A stretch of DNA of 6,453 bases, from the NCBI GenBank assembly GCA_029256035.1, contig JAQSYR010000075.1:1-6453 (forward strand). The letters are read 5' to 3'. Positions within the stretch are counted from its first letter, which is position 1. Every line of letters begins with the position of its first letter. Below, one piece after another: positions 1 through 6,453 of this stretch. The position numbers and the translations under genes are program-made. A model generated the notes under the pieces. That model worked only from the letters and a program-made list of their open reading frames with translations, was not told the origin of the DNA and searched no databases. The stretch is from Anaerocolumna sp. (GTDB lineage: Bacteria; Bacillota; Clostridia; Lachnospirales; Lachnospiraceae).

Positions 1-462
1 ATGGCAATCGATATGATGACTGCACTTGGTGGTTCCGCAACAGTTATGGGTTATAGCGAAATATATACAGGTCTTCAGCAGGGAGTTATTGATGGTGCTG
101 AAAACAATGTAACAGCTCTTCGTGATCATGGTGAAGTTGCTCAGTACTATTCCTTTGATGAGCATACTCGCATTCCTGATATCATTGTATTATCTGCAAA
201 AGTATGGAATGAGATGACTGCAGAACAACAAGAAATTATGAAGAGCAGCGGAGCAACAGCAGCAGAAGAGTATAAAACAGCATGGGCTGATTTTGAGAAT
301 GAAGTTCTAGAAAAAGTAACTACTGAATTTGGAGTTGAGCTAGTAAGAGATGTTGATATAGCTGCATTCCAGGAAGCTGTACAACCAATTTATGAAAAAC
401 TGAAAACAGATAATCCAGATGTATATGGAGTGGTAGAACAGATTCGTGAATTAGCAAAATAG
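1..462 (+). CDS. dctP: TRAP transporter substrate-binding protein, DctP family (C-terminal part, 5' end outside window)
   Basis: This is the last 153 codons of an extracytoplasmic solute receptor of a tripartite ATP-independent periplasmic (TRAP) transporter, which binds the ligand outside the membrane and hands it to DctQM. The DctP hallmark is visible at about residues 9-36: LGGSATVMGYSEIYTGLQQG, then VIDGAENN. The asparagine after DGAE sits where SiaP-type receptors have a ligand-contacting Asn. The rest fits the helical C-terminal half of the family (IIVLSAKVWNEMT, then EQQEIM). The family is normally about 320-350 residues, so over half is missing, including the signal peptide/lipobox and the conserved arginine that clamps the ligand carboxylate, expected just upstream. 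The ATG at position 1 is therefore most likely an internal methionine, not the start. The ligand cannot be read from this fragment. Family assignment is firm; the dct name is generic and does not imply dicarboxylate transport. Confidence 0.93.
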   Translation: MAIDMMTALGGSATVMGYSEIYTGLQQGVIDGAENNVTALRDHGEVAQYYSFDEHTRIPDIIVLSAKVWNEMTAEQQEIMKSSGATAAEEYKTAWADFENEVLEKVTTEFGVELVRDVDIAAFQEAVQPIYEKLKTDNPDVYGVVEQIRELAK

Positions 463-475
463 ATATATTAGTTTT

Positions 476-516
476 ATATATGGCTGTGGTCGGCATGTCT
501 GGCAGCAGCCATATAT
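476..516 (+). promoter_or_regulatory. Intercistronic hairpin between dctP and dctQ
   Basis: A perfect 11-bp inverted repeat: ATATATGGCTG (476-486) pairs with CAGCCATATAT (506-516) around a 19-base loop. It starts 13 bases after the dctP stop. No run of T follows directly (the next bases are TATGATAATTAATTTT), so it is a poor rho-independent terminator. It is better read as a 3'-end stabiliser or partial terminator that would leave more dctP than dctQM message, which suits a receptor needed in excess over its membrane partners. The pairing is seen in the sequence; the role is inferred. Confidence 0.5.
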
Positions 517-534
517 TATGATAATTAATTTTCA

Positions 535-540
535 AGGAGG
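535..540 (+). promoter_or_regulatory. Ribosome binding site of dctQ, fixing a GTG start
   Basis: AGGAGG lies 8 bases before the GTG at 549. No ATG is available at a comparable distance in this frame, so this near-perfect Shine-Dalgarno settles GTG as the start of dctQ. Confidence 0.85.
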
Positions 541-548
541 ATAACAAA

Positions 549-1040
549 GTGAAGAAATTAGATAGAATTTTAGACACAGGTATGCATATATTGATGGCTG
601 TTGCAATGCTTTCTTTAGTTGTGGGAGGGACATGGCAGATATTTACCCGCTGGATTTTACGTGATCCTTCAACCTTTACAGAAGAATTTATGCGCTATAT
701 GCTAATCTGGTCAAGTATGATAGGTGCAGCCTATTGCTTTTATAAAGATCAGCATCTGAACCTTGATTTAGTCAAACGCAGGGCAAAAGGTGTATTTGGA
801 TTTATTCTAAATATATTTATTGAGGCATCAATTTTATTCTTTGTGGTTTATGTATTTATATATGGTGGTGGACGTATGATGTTAAACAGTACAAATTATT
901 CACCTGTAATGCATATTTCTTTTAAAGCTTTATATTTTATATTACCACTTTCAGGTGTCTTTATCGTATTAGCACGTATTTTAAAATATATACAGATGTT
1001 TATGGATTCTAAAAATAACAAGAATAAAGAGGTGGCATAA
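549..1040 (+). CDS. dctQ: TRAP transporter small permease subunit, DctQ family
   Basis: This 163-residue protein has the four hydrophobic segments expected of the small membrane subunit of a TRAP transporter, at about residues 11-35, 48-66, 83-107 and 123-148. Family features seen: QIFTRWIL at the end of helix 1, FTEEFMRYMLIWSSMIGAAY in helix 2 (the family's E-x-x-R-x-x-x-x-W pattern), and KDQHLNLDLV after it. The tail is short and lysine/asparagine-rich, probably cytoplasmic. Family members are usually 150-200 residues, so the gene looks complete. DctQ is required for transport and is thought to form a fixed scaffold around the DctM transport domain. It starts at GTG behind a strong ribosome binding site, and its stop overlaps the dctM start by one base (TAATG), pointing to coupled translation. 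Assignment rests on topology, motifs and its place between dctP and dctM. Confidence 0.95.
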   Translation: MKKLDRILDTGMHILMAVAMLSLVVGGTWQIFTRWILRDPSTFTEEFMRYMLIWSSMIGAAYCFYKDQHLNLDLVKRRAKGVFGFILNIFIEASILFFVVYVFIYGGGRMMLNSTNYSPVMHISFKALYFILPLSGVFIVLARILKYIQMFMDSKNNKNKEVA

Positions 1041-2338
1041 TGGTAGTTCAAGCATCCCTAATACTTTTTGGTGTATTTATACTTATGTTGGTTTCTGGTG
1101 TTCCAATTTCAGTTGGAATTGGACTAGCGTCCATCGTTACGGCTTTATTTAGCTTTGAACCAGAGGTTTTTGCAATTACAGCTGCACAGCGTAGCTTTTC
1201 AGGTATTGACTCCTTTTCCTTATTAGCATTACCTTTTTTTACTCTTGCAGGTAATATTATGAACAAAGGTGGTATTGCACATAGATTAGTACGATTGGCT
1301 CGTCTTGGCGTTGGCTGGATTCCAGGATATCTTGCAGCTACAAATGTACTTGCTAATATGTTCTTTGGAGCAATTTCAGGTTCTTCCGTTGCTGCTACTT
1401 CTGCAATGGGAAGTATTATGAATCCTCTTGAAAAAGAAGAAGGATATGATCCTAATTATTCTGCAGCAGTTAATATCTGTTCTGCCCCAACCGGTATTAT
1501 TATTCCTCCAAGTGGTCCGTTGATTCTTTATTCTATAACGGCAGGTGGAGTTTCAGTTGCTGCTTTGTTTATGGGTGGATACCTACCAGGTATTCTTCTT
1601 GGAGTGTGTGTACTTGCTGTAGCAATGATTATAGCATATAAACAAGGGTATAAGAAATCTACAATCAAAGAAACTGCATCTGCTTTTAAGGTTATCATGG
1701 ATGCATTACCTTCTCTTCTGGCGATAATCATTGTTATGGCGGGTATCCTTTTAGGCTGGTTTACACCTACAGAAGCTGGTGTTGTAGCAATACTATATTG
1801 TGGACTTCTTGGTTTCCTTTATAGAGAACTAAATTTGAAGAATTTATATGTATTACTTGCAGAAACTATGATTAGTTCAGCAACAATTCTGTTTTTAATT
1901 GCAACTTCAACAATAATGTCATATGTTATGTCATACTCAGGTATTCCTGCAGCCATTAGCCAGATGCTTTTAAGTGCATCTAGTAATAAGTATGTTATAT
2001 TGTTAATCATGAATTTATTCCTATTATTTATGGGTATGTTCTTAGATCTTACCCCTGCAGTACTTATTTTTACACCAATATTCCTTCCAATTATTAATAG
2101 TATTGGCATGAGCCCTGTTCATTTTGGTATTATGTTCATTTTAAACCTTGGTATTGGCTCTGTTACACCACCAGTAGGTTCCTGTCTGTTTGTTGGATGT
2201 GGTGTTGGTAAAGTTACTATCGAAGGTGTTACAAAATATATTATACCATTGTTCTTTGCAATGGTAGTGGCTTTAATGCTCGTAACTTATATACCAGCAA
2301 TTTCACTTTTTATTCCACAATTATTAGGATTGGTTTAA
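1040..2338 (+). CDS. dctM: TRAP transporter large permease subunit, DctM family
   Basis: This 432-residue, strongly hydrophobic protein is the ion-coupled transport channel of the TRAP system and moves the ligand delivered by DctP. Family motifs appear in order: PFFTLAGNIMNKGGIA (65-80), GAISGSSVAATSAMGSIM (110-127), the re-entrant-loop signature TGIIIPPSGPLILY (151-164), GWFTPTEAG (239-247), GMFLDLTPAVLIFTPIFLP (332-350) and the second loop signature GIGSVTPPVG (371-380). The two proline-rich loops lie in the two inverted-repeat halves and are where sodium and substrate bind in the structurally known SiaM. The length matches the usual 425-435 residues of an unfused DctM, so it is complete and not a DctQM fusion. 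The start overlaps the dctQ stop, with AGAGGTGG (1028-1035) as ribosome binding site. The ligand cannot be predicted from DctM. Confidence 0.97.
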   Translation: MVVQASLILFGVFILMLVSGVPISVGIGLASIVTALFSFEPEVFAITAAQRSFSGIDSFSLLALPFFTLAGNIMNKGGIAHRLVRLARLGVGWIPGYLAATNVLANMFFGAISGSSVAATSAMGSIMNPLEKEEGYDPNYSAAVNICSAPTGIIIPPSGPLILYSITAGGVSVAALFMGGYLPGILLGVCVLAVAMIIAYKQGYKKSTIKETASAFKVIMDALPSLLAIIIVMAGILLGWFTPTEAGVVAILYCGLLGFLYRELNLKNLYVLLAETMISSATILFLIATSTIMSYVMSYSGIPAAISQMLLSASSNKYVILLIMNLFLLFMGMFLDLTPAVLIFTPIFLPIINSIGMSPVHFGIMFILNLGIGSVTPPVGSCLFVGCGVGKVTIEGVTKYIIPLFFAMVVALMLVTYIPAISLFIPQLLGLV

Positions 2339-2363
2339 GAAAAAGTTTTGGATGTCTGAATAG

Positions 2364-2388
2364 CTAAAAGGCTTAAGGCCTCCTTTAG
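2364..2388 (+). promoter_or_regulatory. Weak hairpin between dctM and the first GH31 gene
   Basis: CTAAAAGG (2364-2371) can pair with CCTTTAG (2382-2388) with one bulged A. An alternative small stem is AGGC (2369-2372) with GCCT (2378-2381). There is no T-run after it; the downstream bases are A-rich and lead into the next ribosome binding site. It may be a weak attenuator, an RNA processing site or chance. I see no clear -35/-10 pair in this 84-bp gap, so read-through from dctM into the glycosidase is the simplest reading. Confidence 0.25.
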
Positions 2389-2410
2389 GAAAGATGAATT
2401 AAAAAAATAT

Positions 2411-2415
2411 GGAGG
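2411..2415 (+). promoter_or_regulatory. Ribosome binding site of the first GH31 gene
   Basis: GGAGG sits 7 bases before the ATG at 2423, inside an A-rich leader. It supports this start over any later in-frame methionine and indicates efficient independent translation although the gene is 84 bases from dctM. Confidence 0.8.
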
Positions 2416-2422
2416 TATAAGC

Positions 2423-4915
2423 ATGAAAATATGCACTAAATTCAATAGTTATGAAAACCGTGACGGAATATATTTGATTCATACAAATTGCGCAGATATT
2501 AAAATATGTTTTGTGACCGATGAAATTGTACGTGTTAGAACATCATTTGACAAAAAGATGGAAGAAGAATCTTACGTTCTTGCGACCACAGCTTGGGAGG
2601 ATCGCCTGGATGAACTGTTTCAAGAGGAGCGCAATCAGAAAGAACCGGTAAAACCAGTAGCCTCTGAGCAGGAAAATAAAATAATATTTTCAACTGAATC
2701 AATAAGCCTTGAAATGCAGAAAGATCCGCTTTGCTTTAAATTATATGATAGTGAAGGAACATTACTTTATAGTGATATTGAAGGGAATCCGTTTATCCTG
2801 GACTCTAACGGTCGTATAACCCACTATAGCCGTATGGAAGAAGATGAATGCTTTTATGGATTTGGTGAGAAAACTGGAGTACTTAATAAGAACAAAACCT
2901 TTATGAGAGAGAAAGCAACCGATGCAATGGGATATGATGCCACAAAAATGGATACTCTGTATAAACACATCCCTTTCTATATCCGTATGAGTAGAGAATC
3001 ACAAAAAGCAATTGGTTTATTTTATAATAATTTTTATGAGTCTGTATTCAATATGGGGTGTGAGAAGAGTAACTATTGGCCACGATATACCTATTGGCAG
3101 GCTGATGGTGGAGACATTGATCTCTTTTTCCTTGGAGGTAATTCTATTAAACGTGTGGTAGATAATTATACCTTATTAACTGGACGCCCTGCATTATTAC
3201 CAAAAAGGGCTCTTGGATATCAGGGTTCGTCTATGTACTATCCTGAACTTGAAAAGGATAGTGACGAAGCAGTACTCAGCTTTATAGATACTGTTAAGGA
3301 AGAAGGATTTCCAATCGATGGATTCCATCTCTCATCAGGATATACAAGCTATAATAACCGTAGATGTGTATTCACTTGGAATACAACAAGATTTAAAGAT
3401 CCAAGAGCTTACTTTGCAGCAATGAACGAAAAAGGTGCACAGAATGTACCGAATGTTAAACCAGGTATTCTACTCTGCCATCCTTGGTTTGATGAATTTG
3501 AAAAGAAGAATGTTTTTGTGAAAGCTTCCGAAGGTAATGACTACGGCGTAGGAAAATGGTGGGGTGGAGATGGAGCATTCTGGGATTATACGAACCCTAA
3601 GGCACGTCGTGAATGGATGAATTATCTCATTGAGAATGTTATCAATATGGGAACTAATTCTGTTTGGAATGATAACTGTGAATATGACAGTCTTCTTGAT
3701 AAGGACTGTATCTGTGATTTTGATGGAAAAGGTGGTACTATTGGTCAGTTAAAACCGATTATGAGCACACTTATGTGTAAAATAGGAAATGATGCAATTA
3801 AAGAGCATGATGCAAATGCCCGTCCTTATGTGGTATGCCGTAGTGGTAGTGCAGGTATCCAAAAATATGCCCAGACCTGGTGCGGAGATAACTACACCAG
3901 TTGGACTTCACTTCAGTATAATATTCCAATTATTACAGGTATGGGATTATCAGGACAACCAAATGAAGGAGCTGATATTGGAGGCTTTGCAGGGCCGGCA
4001 CCTGATGAAGAGTTATTTGTTCGCTGGGTTCAAAATGGTGTATTCCAGCCACGTTTCTCAATTCATTCAGCAAGCAATGATAATACAGTAACAGAACCTT
4101 GGATGTTTCGAGATTCCGCAGATTTGATTCGAGGCGCAATCTTATTTAGATACCGCATGATGCCATATCTGTATTCTGCTGAATATGAAGCAAATCAGAT
4201 AGGCGCCCCTATTATGAGACCTTTAATTTATGAATTCCAGAATGATCCAAATGTATATGACGAAAGTTTTGAGTTTATGTTTGGAAGAGATATTTTGGTT
4301 GCAAATGTTATTGAAGCTAATGCAAAAACCAAGAAAGTATATTTACCAGCTGGATGCAAATGGTATGATTGGAAAGACAATTTTGCTTGCTACGAGGGTG
4401 GACAGACCATTGAGATTCCGGTAACACTTGAAACCATTCCTATGTTTATCCGTGAAGGCGGGATTATACCTATGGCAGCAAATCAGATTATGAGCATGGA
4501 GCGAGATCCTATGACATCTCTTCATTTGACTTTAGCACCAGGCGGAGATAGATCCTATACACTTTATGATGATGATGGTGTATCCAATGATTTTAGGAAA
4601 GGAATTTTCCGTAAAACTACAATTCATATGTCTGGAACAGATGTTGTAAAGGTTGATTTTTCAGCAGTTGGTGAATATACAGATTTTGTTGAGGATATAA
4701 AGGTAGAAATGATTCGTAAAGACAGAAGTCCTTTCTGGGTTACTGTTGGAGACCGTAAGCTTGTGCAATTTCTAAATCGTAAAAAATTTGAGAAAGCAAA
4801 GGAAGGATGGTATTACAGTCAGACCAAAAAAGCGGTAGAAGTGAAGTATAAGAATCCAAAAGATTCAGTTACCTTAACCGTTTCCTTTGAAGATTTTGAT
4901 TTGATTGGAATGTAA
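2423..4915 (+). CDS. Glycoside hydrolase family 31 alpha-glycosidase, cytoplasmic (paralogue A, complete)
   Basis: This 830-residue protein is a GH31 enzyme, a retaining alpha-glycosidase working through a glycosyl-enzyme intermediate. Expected layout: N-terminal beta-sandwich (about 1-255, with FYGFGEKTG at 144-152), TIM barrel (about 260-600), C-terminal beta domains (600-830). The likely nucleophile is Asp417 in VWNDNCEYDS and the likely acid/base Asp489 in QTWCGDNYTSW. Other GH31 marks: KPGILLCHPWFD (346-357), KWWGGDGAFWDYTNP (378-392), Arg473 in CRSGSAG, GADIGGFAG (516-524), RFSIHS (544-549) and RYRMMPYLYS (576-585). The stretch usually reading like D-x-D-Y-M is FHLSSGYTS (301-309), and the nucleophile loop has Asn/Cys where many relatives have Met/Asn, so it is not a textbook alpha-glucosidase, YicI-type xylosidase or sulfoquinovosidase. 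It may belong with the little-studied Aec37-like GH31 group (from memory, unverified). No signal peptide or membrane segment is seen, so it acts inside the cell, probably on something imported by the adjoining TRAP system. Family certain; substrate unknown. Confidence 0.93.
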   Translation: MKICTKFNSYENRDGIYLIHTNCADIKICFVTDEIVRVRTSFDKKMEEESYVLATTAWEDRLDELFQEERNQKEPVKPVASEQENKIIFSTESISLEMQKDPLCFKLYDSEGTLLYSDIEGNPFILDSNGRITHYSRMEEDECFYGFGEKTGVLNKNKTFMREKATDAMGYDATKMDTLYKHIPFYIRMSRESQKAIGLFYNNFYESVFNMGCEKSNYWPRYTYWQADGGDIDLFFLGGNSIKRVVDNYTLLTGRPALLPKRALGYQGSSMYYPELEKDSDEAVLSFIDTVKEEGFPIDGFHLSSGYTSYNNRRCVFTWNTTRFKDPRAYFAAMNEKGAQNVPNVKPGILLCHPWFDEFEKKNVFVKASEGNDYGVGKWWGGDGAFWDYTNPKARREWMNYLIENVINMGTNSVWNDNCEYDSLLDKDCICDFDGKGGTIGQLKPIMSTLMCKIGNDAIKEHDANARPYVVCRSGSAGIQKYAQTWCGDNYTSWTSLQYNIPIITGMGLSGQPNEGADIGGFAGPAPDEELFVRWVQNGVFQPRFSIHSASNDNTVTEPWMFRDSADLIRGAILFRYRMMPYLYSAEYEANQIGAPIMRPLIYEFQNDPNVYDESFEFMFGRDILVANVIEANAKTKKVYLPAGCKWYDWKDNFACYEGGQTIEIPVTLETIPMFIREGGIIPMAANQIMSMERDPMTSLHLTLAPGGDRSYTLYDDDGVSNDFRKGIFRKTTIHMSGTDVVKVDFSAVGEYTDFVEDIKVEMIRKDRSPFWVTVGDRKLVQFLNRKKFEKAKEGWYYSQTKKAVEVKYKNPKDSVTLTVSFEDFDLIGM

Positions 4916-4929
4916 CCAAAATTCTAAGA

Positions 4930-4936
4930 GAAAGGA
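4930..4936 (+). promoter_or_regulatory. Ribosome binding site of the second GH31 gene
   Basis: GAAAGGA lies 9 bases before the ATG at 4946. An out-of-frame ATG at 4938 is only one base from this site and reads five codons to a stop, so 4946 is the better start; the N-terminus from 4946 also aligns with that of the upstream paralogue. Confidence 0.6.
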
Positions 4937-4945
4937 TATGTATTT

Positions 4946-6453
4946 ATGCTGCTAAATCAATATAAATCAATAGAAAAGACTGAAAATGGATTTTTAATAC
5001 ACGGTGATTGTGCTGATGTTATGCTGGTATTTATGAATGATGATGTAATCAGAATTCGTTCCAGTTTTGATAAGAATTTTAAGGAAGCTTCCTATGCGTT
5101 AGTTACAACCGCGTGGGAGGATGACCTTGATGAACTTTTTTCAAAAGAACGTACACGTATTAAAGCACTTGATATAGGTTATGAAGAAGAGGAGACAAGA
5201 ATTACCTTTTCAACCAAAACTGTTAAGCTTGTTCTTAACAAACAACCATTTAGTTTCCAGCTTTATAATAAAGAGGGAATACTCATTTATCAGGATTTGA
5301 AAGAACGTGCTTTTGACTATGATCAATTGGGTCGTATTTCACATTACAGTTGTGTTGACCGTGACCATGATCATTTCTACGGTTTTGGTGAAAAAACAGG
5401 GCATTTAGATAAAAAGGGGAAACGTCTTCGTATGTCACCAAAGGATGCAATCGGACATGACCCAGAGTTTGGAGAACCTCTCTATAAGCATATACCATTC
5501 TATATTCGCATTAATGATCAGACGAAAAATGCAGTAGGGTTGTTTTATAATAATTCCTATGACTCTGTATTTGATATGTGCAATGAAATCAGCGGTTATT
5601 GGGATCGCTATTGTTATTATCAAACAGATGGTGGGGATATTGATCTATTCCTGATGTATGGACCTTACATGACTGATGTTATAAATCATTATACCTGGCT
5701 CACTGGACGTTCAGCCATGCCTACAAAACAATCTCTTGGATATACTGCATCTACCATGTACTATGCAGAACTTGAAAAAGATTGTGATAAAGAAATCTAT
5801 AAAGTAATTCAAAAACATCTGGACGAAAAAATTTATATTGATAATTTCTGGTTGGCTTCTGGATACTCTTCTGGAGAAGAGGACAATTTACGGTATATTT
5901 TCAACTGGAATCGAAAGAGATTCCCAGATCCGGAAGGCTTCTTTGAGAAAATGAGTGGAATGGGAATCAATGTGATACCAAACATGAAACCTGGGATTCT
6001 TAAAAACCATCCATATATGGATTTATTTAAGAAAAATGATGTCTTTGTAAAAACTCCAGATGCTAGTGATGATTATATTGGACGCTGGTGGGGTGGTTAT
6101 GGAAGATTTATAGATTTTACCGGAGAAAAGGGACGTAATACATGGAAAGAGCTTCTAAAAGAGACACTTTTAGGTAAGGGTTCCAAAACCGTATGGAATG
6201 ATAATTGCGAGTATGATGGGGTGGAAGATCGTAATGCAGTTTGTGATTGCGATGGACGTAAAGGGACCATGGCAGAACTTAAAATTATTCATTCAAACTT
6301 GATGGCATATGTAGGACGTGAAGCTCTTGAAGAAATGTATCCTAATGAGCGTCCTTATATTATTAATAGAGCTGGATATGCTGGAATACAAAGATATGCC
6401 CAAGTCTGGGGTGGCGATAATCTGACTGACTGGCGTACGGTAAAGTTTAATAT
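4946..6453 (+). CDS. Glycoside hydrolase family 31 alpha-glycosidase, cytoplasmic (paralogue B, 3' end outside window)
   Basis: Reading from the ATG at 4946 gives 502 open codons up to the window edge with no stop, so the gene is truncated only by the window. The protein aligns with the upstream GH31 enzyme over its whole visible length: shared blocks include TTAWED-x-LDELF (54-64), FYGFGEKTG (144-152), KHIPFYIR (181-188), GLFYNN (198-203), DGGDIDLF (228-235), MKPGIL (347-352) and WWGGYG (381-386). The likely nucleophile is Asp419 in VWNDNCEYDG and the likely acid/base Asp491 in QVWGGDNLTDW. About 330 residues, including the equivalent of GADIGGF and the C-terminal beta domains, should lie beyond the window. 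It differs from paralogue A near the active site: FWLASGYSS for FHLSSGYTS, WGGD for WCGD, INRAGYAG for VCRSGSAG, and DFTGEKG for DYTNPKA. It begins 30 bases after the first gene, in the same operon. No signal peptide, so cytoplasmic. Substrate unknown, probably related to but distinct from that of paralogue A. Confidence 0.92.
   Translation, partial: MLLNQYKSIEKTENGFLIHGDCADVMLVFMNDDVIRIRSSFDKNFKEASYALVTTAWEDDLDELFSKERTRIKALDIGYEEEETRITFSTKTVKLVLNKQPFSFQLYNKEGILIYQDLKERAFDYDQLGRISHYSCVDRDHDHFYGFGEKTGHLDKKGKRLRMSPKDAIGHDPEFGEPLYKHIPFYIRINDQTKNAVGLFYNNSYDSVFDMCNEISGYWDRYCYYQTDGGDIDLFLMYGPYMTDVINHYTWLTGRSAMPTKQSLGYTASTMYYAELEKDCDKEIYKVIQKHLDEKIYIDNFWLASGYSSGEEDNLRYIFNWNRKRFPDPEGFFEKMSGMGINVIPNMKPGILKNHPYMDLFKKNDVFVKTPDASDDYIGRWWGGYGRFIDFTGEKGRNTWKELLKETLLGKGSKTVWNDNCEYDGVEDRNAVCDCDGRKGTMAELKIIHSNLMAYVGREALEEMYPNERPYIINRAGYAGIQRYAQVWGGDNLTDWRTVKFN

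Noticed and set aside
1..3. ATG at the first base as a true start codon for the first gene
   Set aside because: The encoded protein begins in the middle of the DctP fold, just before the conserved LGG-x-A-x-x-M-x-Y-x-E-x-Y block; a real DctP would have about 170-200 more residues including a signal peptide.
1819..2109. Minus-strand open frame opposite dctM (and similar ones at 1048-1266 and 1528-1731)
   Set aside because: These are antisense to well-conserved DctM motifs, and the translations look like complements of hydrophobic codons.
2339..2422. Rho-independent terminator after dctM
   Set aside because: The only hairpin there is short and bulged and is followed by A-rich sequence, not T-rich.
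2449..2466. Possible catabolite-response (cre-like) site near the start of the first GH31 gene
   Set aside because: The bases TGAAAACCGTGACG lack the central CG at the required spacing and lie within the coding region.
3789..4091. 100-codon open frame on the + strand inside the first GH31 gene
   Set aside because: It overlaps the conserved catalytic core of GH31 in another frame, has no ribosome binding site and no recognisable protein pattern.
2423..4915. Assigning the first GH31 as sulfoquinovosidase because it neighbours a transporter that could carry acidic sugars
   Set aside because: Its nucleophile loop and overall length (830 against roughly 680 residues) do not match YihQ-type sulfoquinovosidases.
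4938..4955. Five-codon leader frame starting at the ATG at 4938, before the second GH31 gene
   Set aside because: It is one base from the ribosome binding site, too close for initiation, and its sequence shows no attenuator-like residue run.
5283..5498. Minus-strand open frames at 5283-5498 and 5435-5623 as genes
   Set aside because: Both lie antisense to the second GH31 gene, whose + strand frame is open from 4946 to the window end and matches GH31 motifs throughout.

Overview
The window is one strand-coherent block of five genes, all on the + strand: dctP (3' part only) - dctQ - dctM - GH31 glycosidase A - GH31 glycosidase B (5' part only). The DNA is AT-rich, with strong AGGAGG-type ribosome binding sites, one GTG start and tight gene spacing. 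Together with the gene content (a TRAP transporter next to large cytoplasmic glycoside hydrolases), this suggests a low-GC Gram-positive anaerobe, perhaps of the Lachnospiraceae/Clostridia. The lineage is an inference; there is no rRNA or marker gene here to settle it.

Layout. Positions 1-462 hold the C-terminal half of a TRAP substrate-binding protein. An 86-bp gap follows with an 11-bp perfect hairpin, then dctQ (549-1040, GTG start). dctM (1040-2338) overlaps dctQ by one base (TAATG). After an 84-bp gap with a strong Shine-Dalgarno comes a complete 830-residue GH31 family enzyme (2423-4915). Thirty bases later a second GH31 gene begins (4946) and runs off the window end, open for 502 codons without a stop. 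No convincing rho-independent terminator or promoter separates any of the genes, so they are probably one transcription unit, with the first gene perhaps set to a higher transcript level by the hairpin.

Working model. DctP captures a ligand outside the cell, and DctQ and DctM carry it in with an ion gradient. The two GH31 proteins have no signal peptide, so they would act on an imported, or internally made, alpha-glycoside. TRAP ligands are nearly always organic acids or acidic sugars, so the pairing with two alpha-glycosidases hints at an acidic glycoside or a sugar-acid conjugate as substrate. That is inference only. The two GH31 proteins are diverged tandem paralogues (54 of 96 residues identical over an ungapped stretch counted by eye). 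They share a non-standard active-site signature (WNDNCEY at the nucleophile, SGY(T/S)S in place of the usual D-x-D-Y-M type motif) but differ at nearby positions, which suggests related but different substrates.

Nothing in the window looks like a mobile element, CRISPR array, RNA gene or phage gene.
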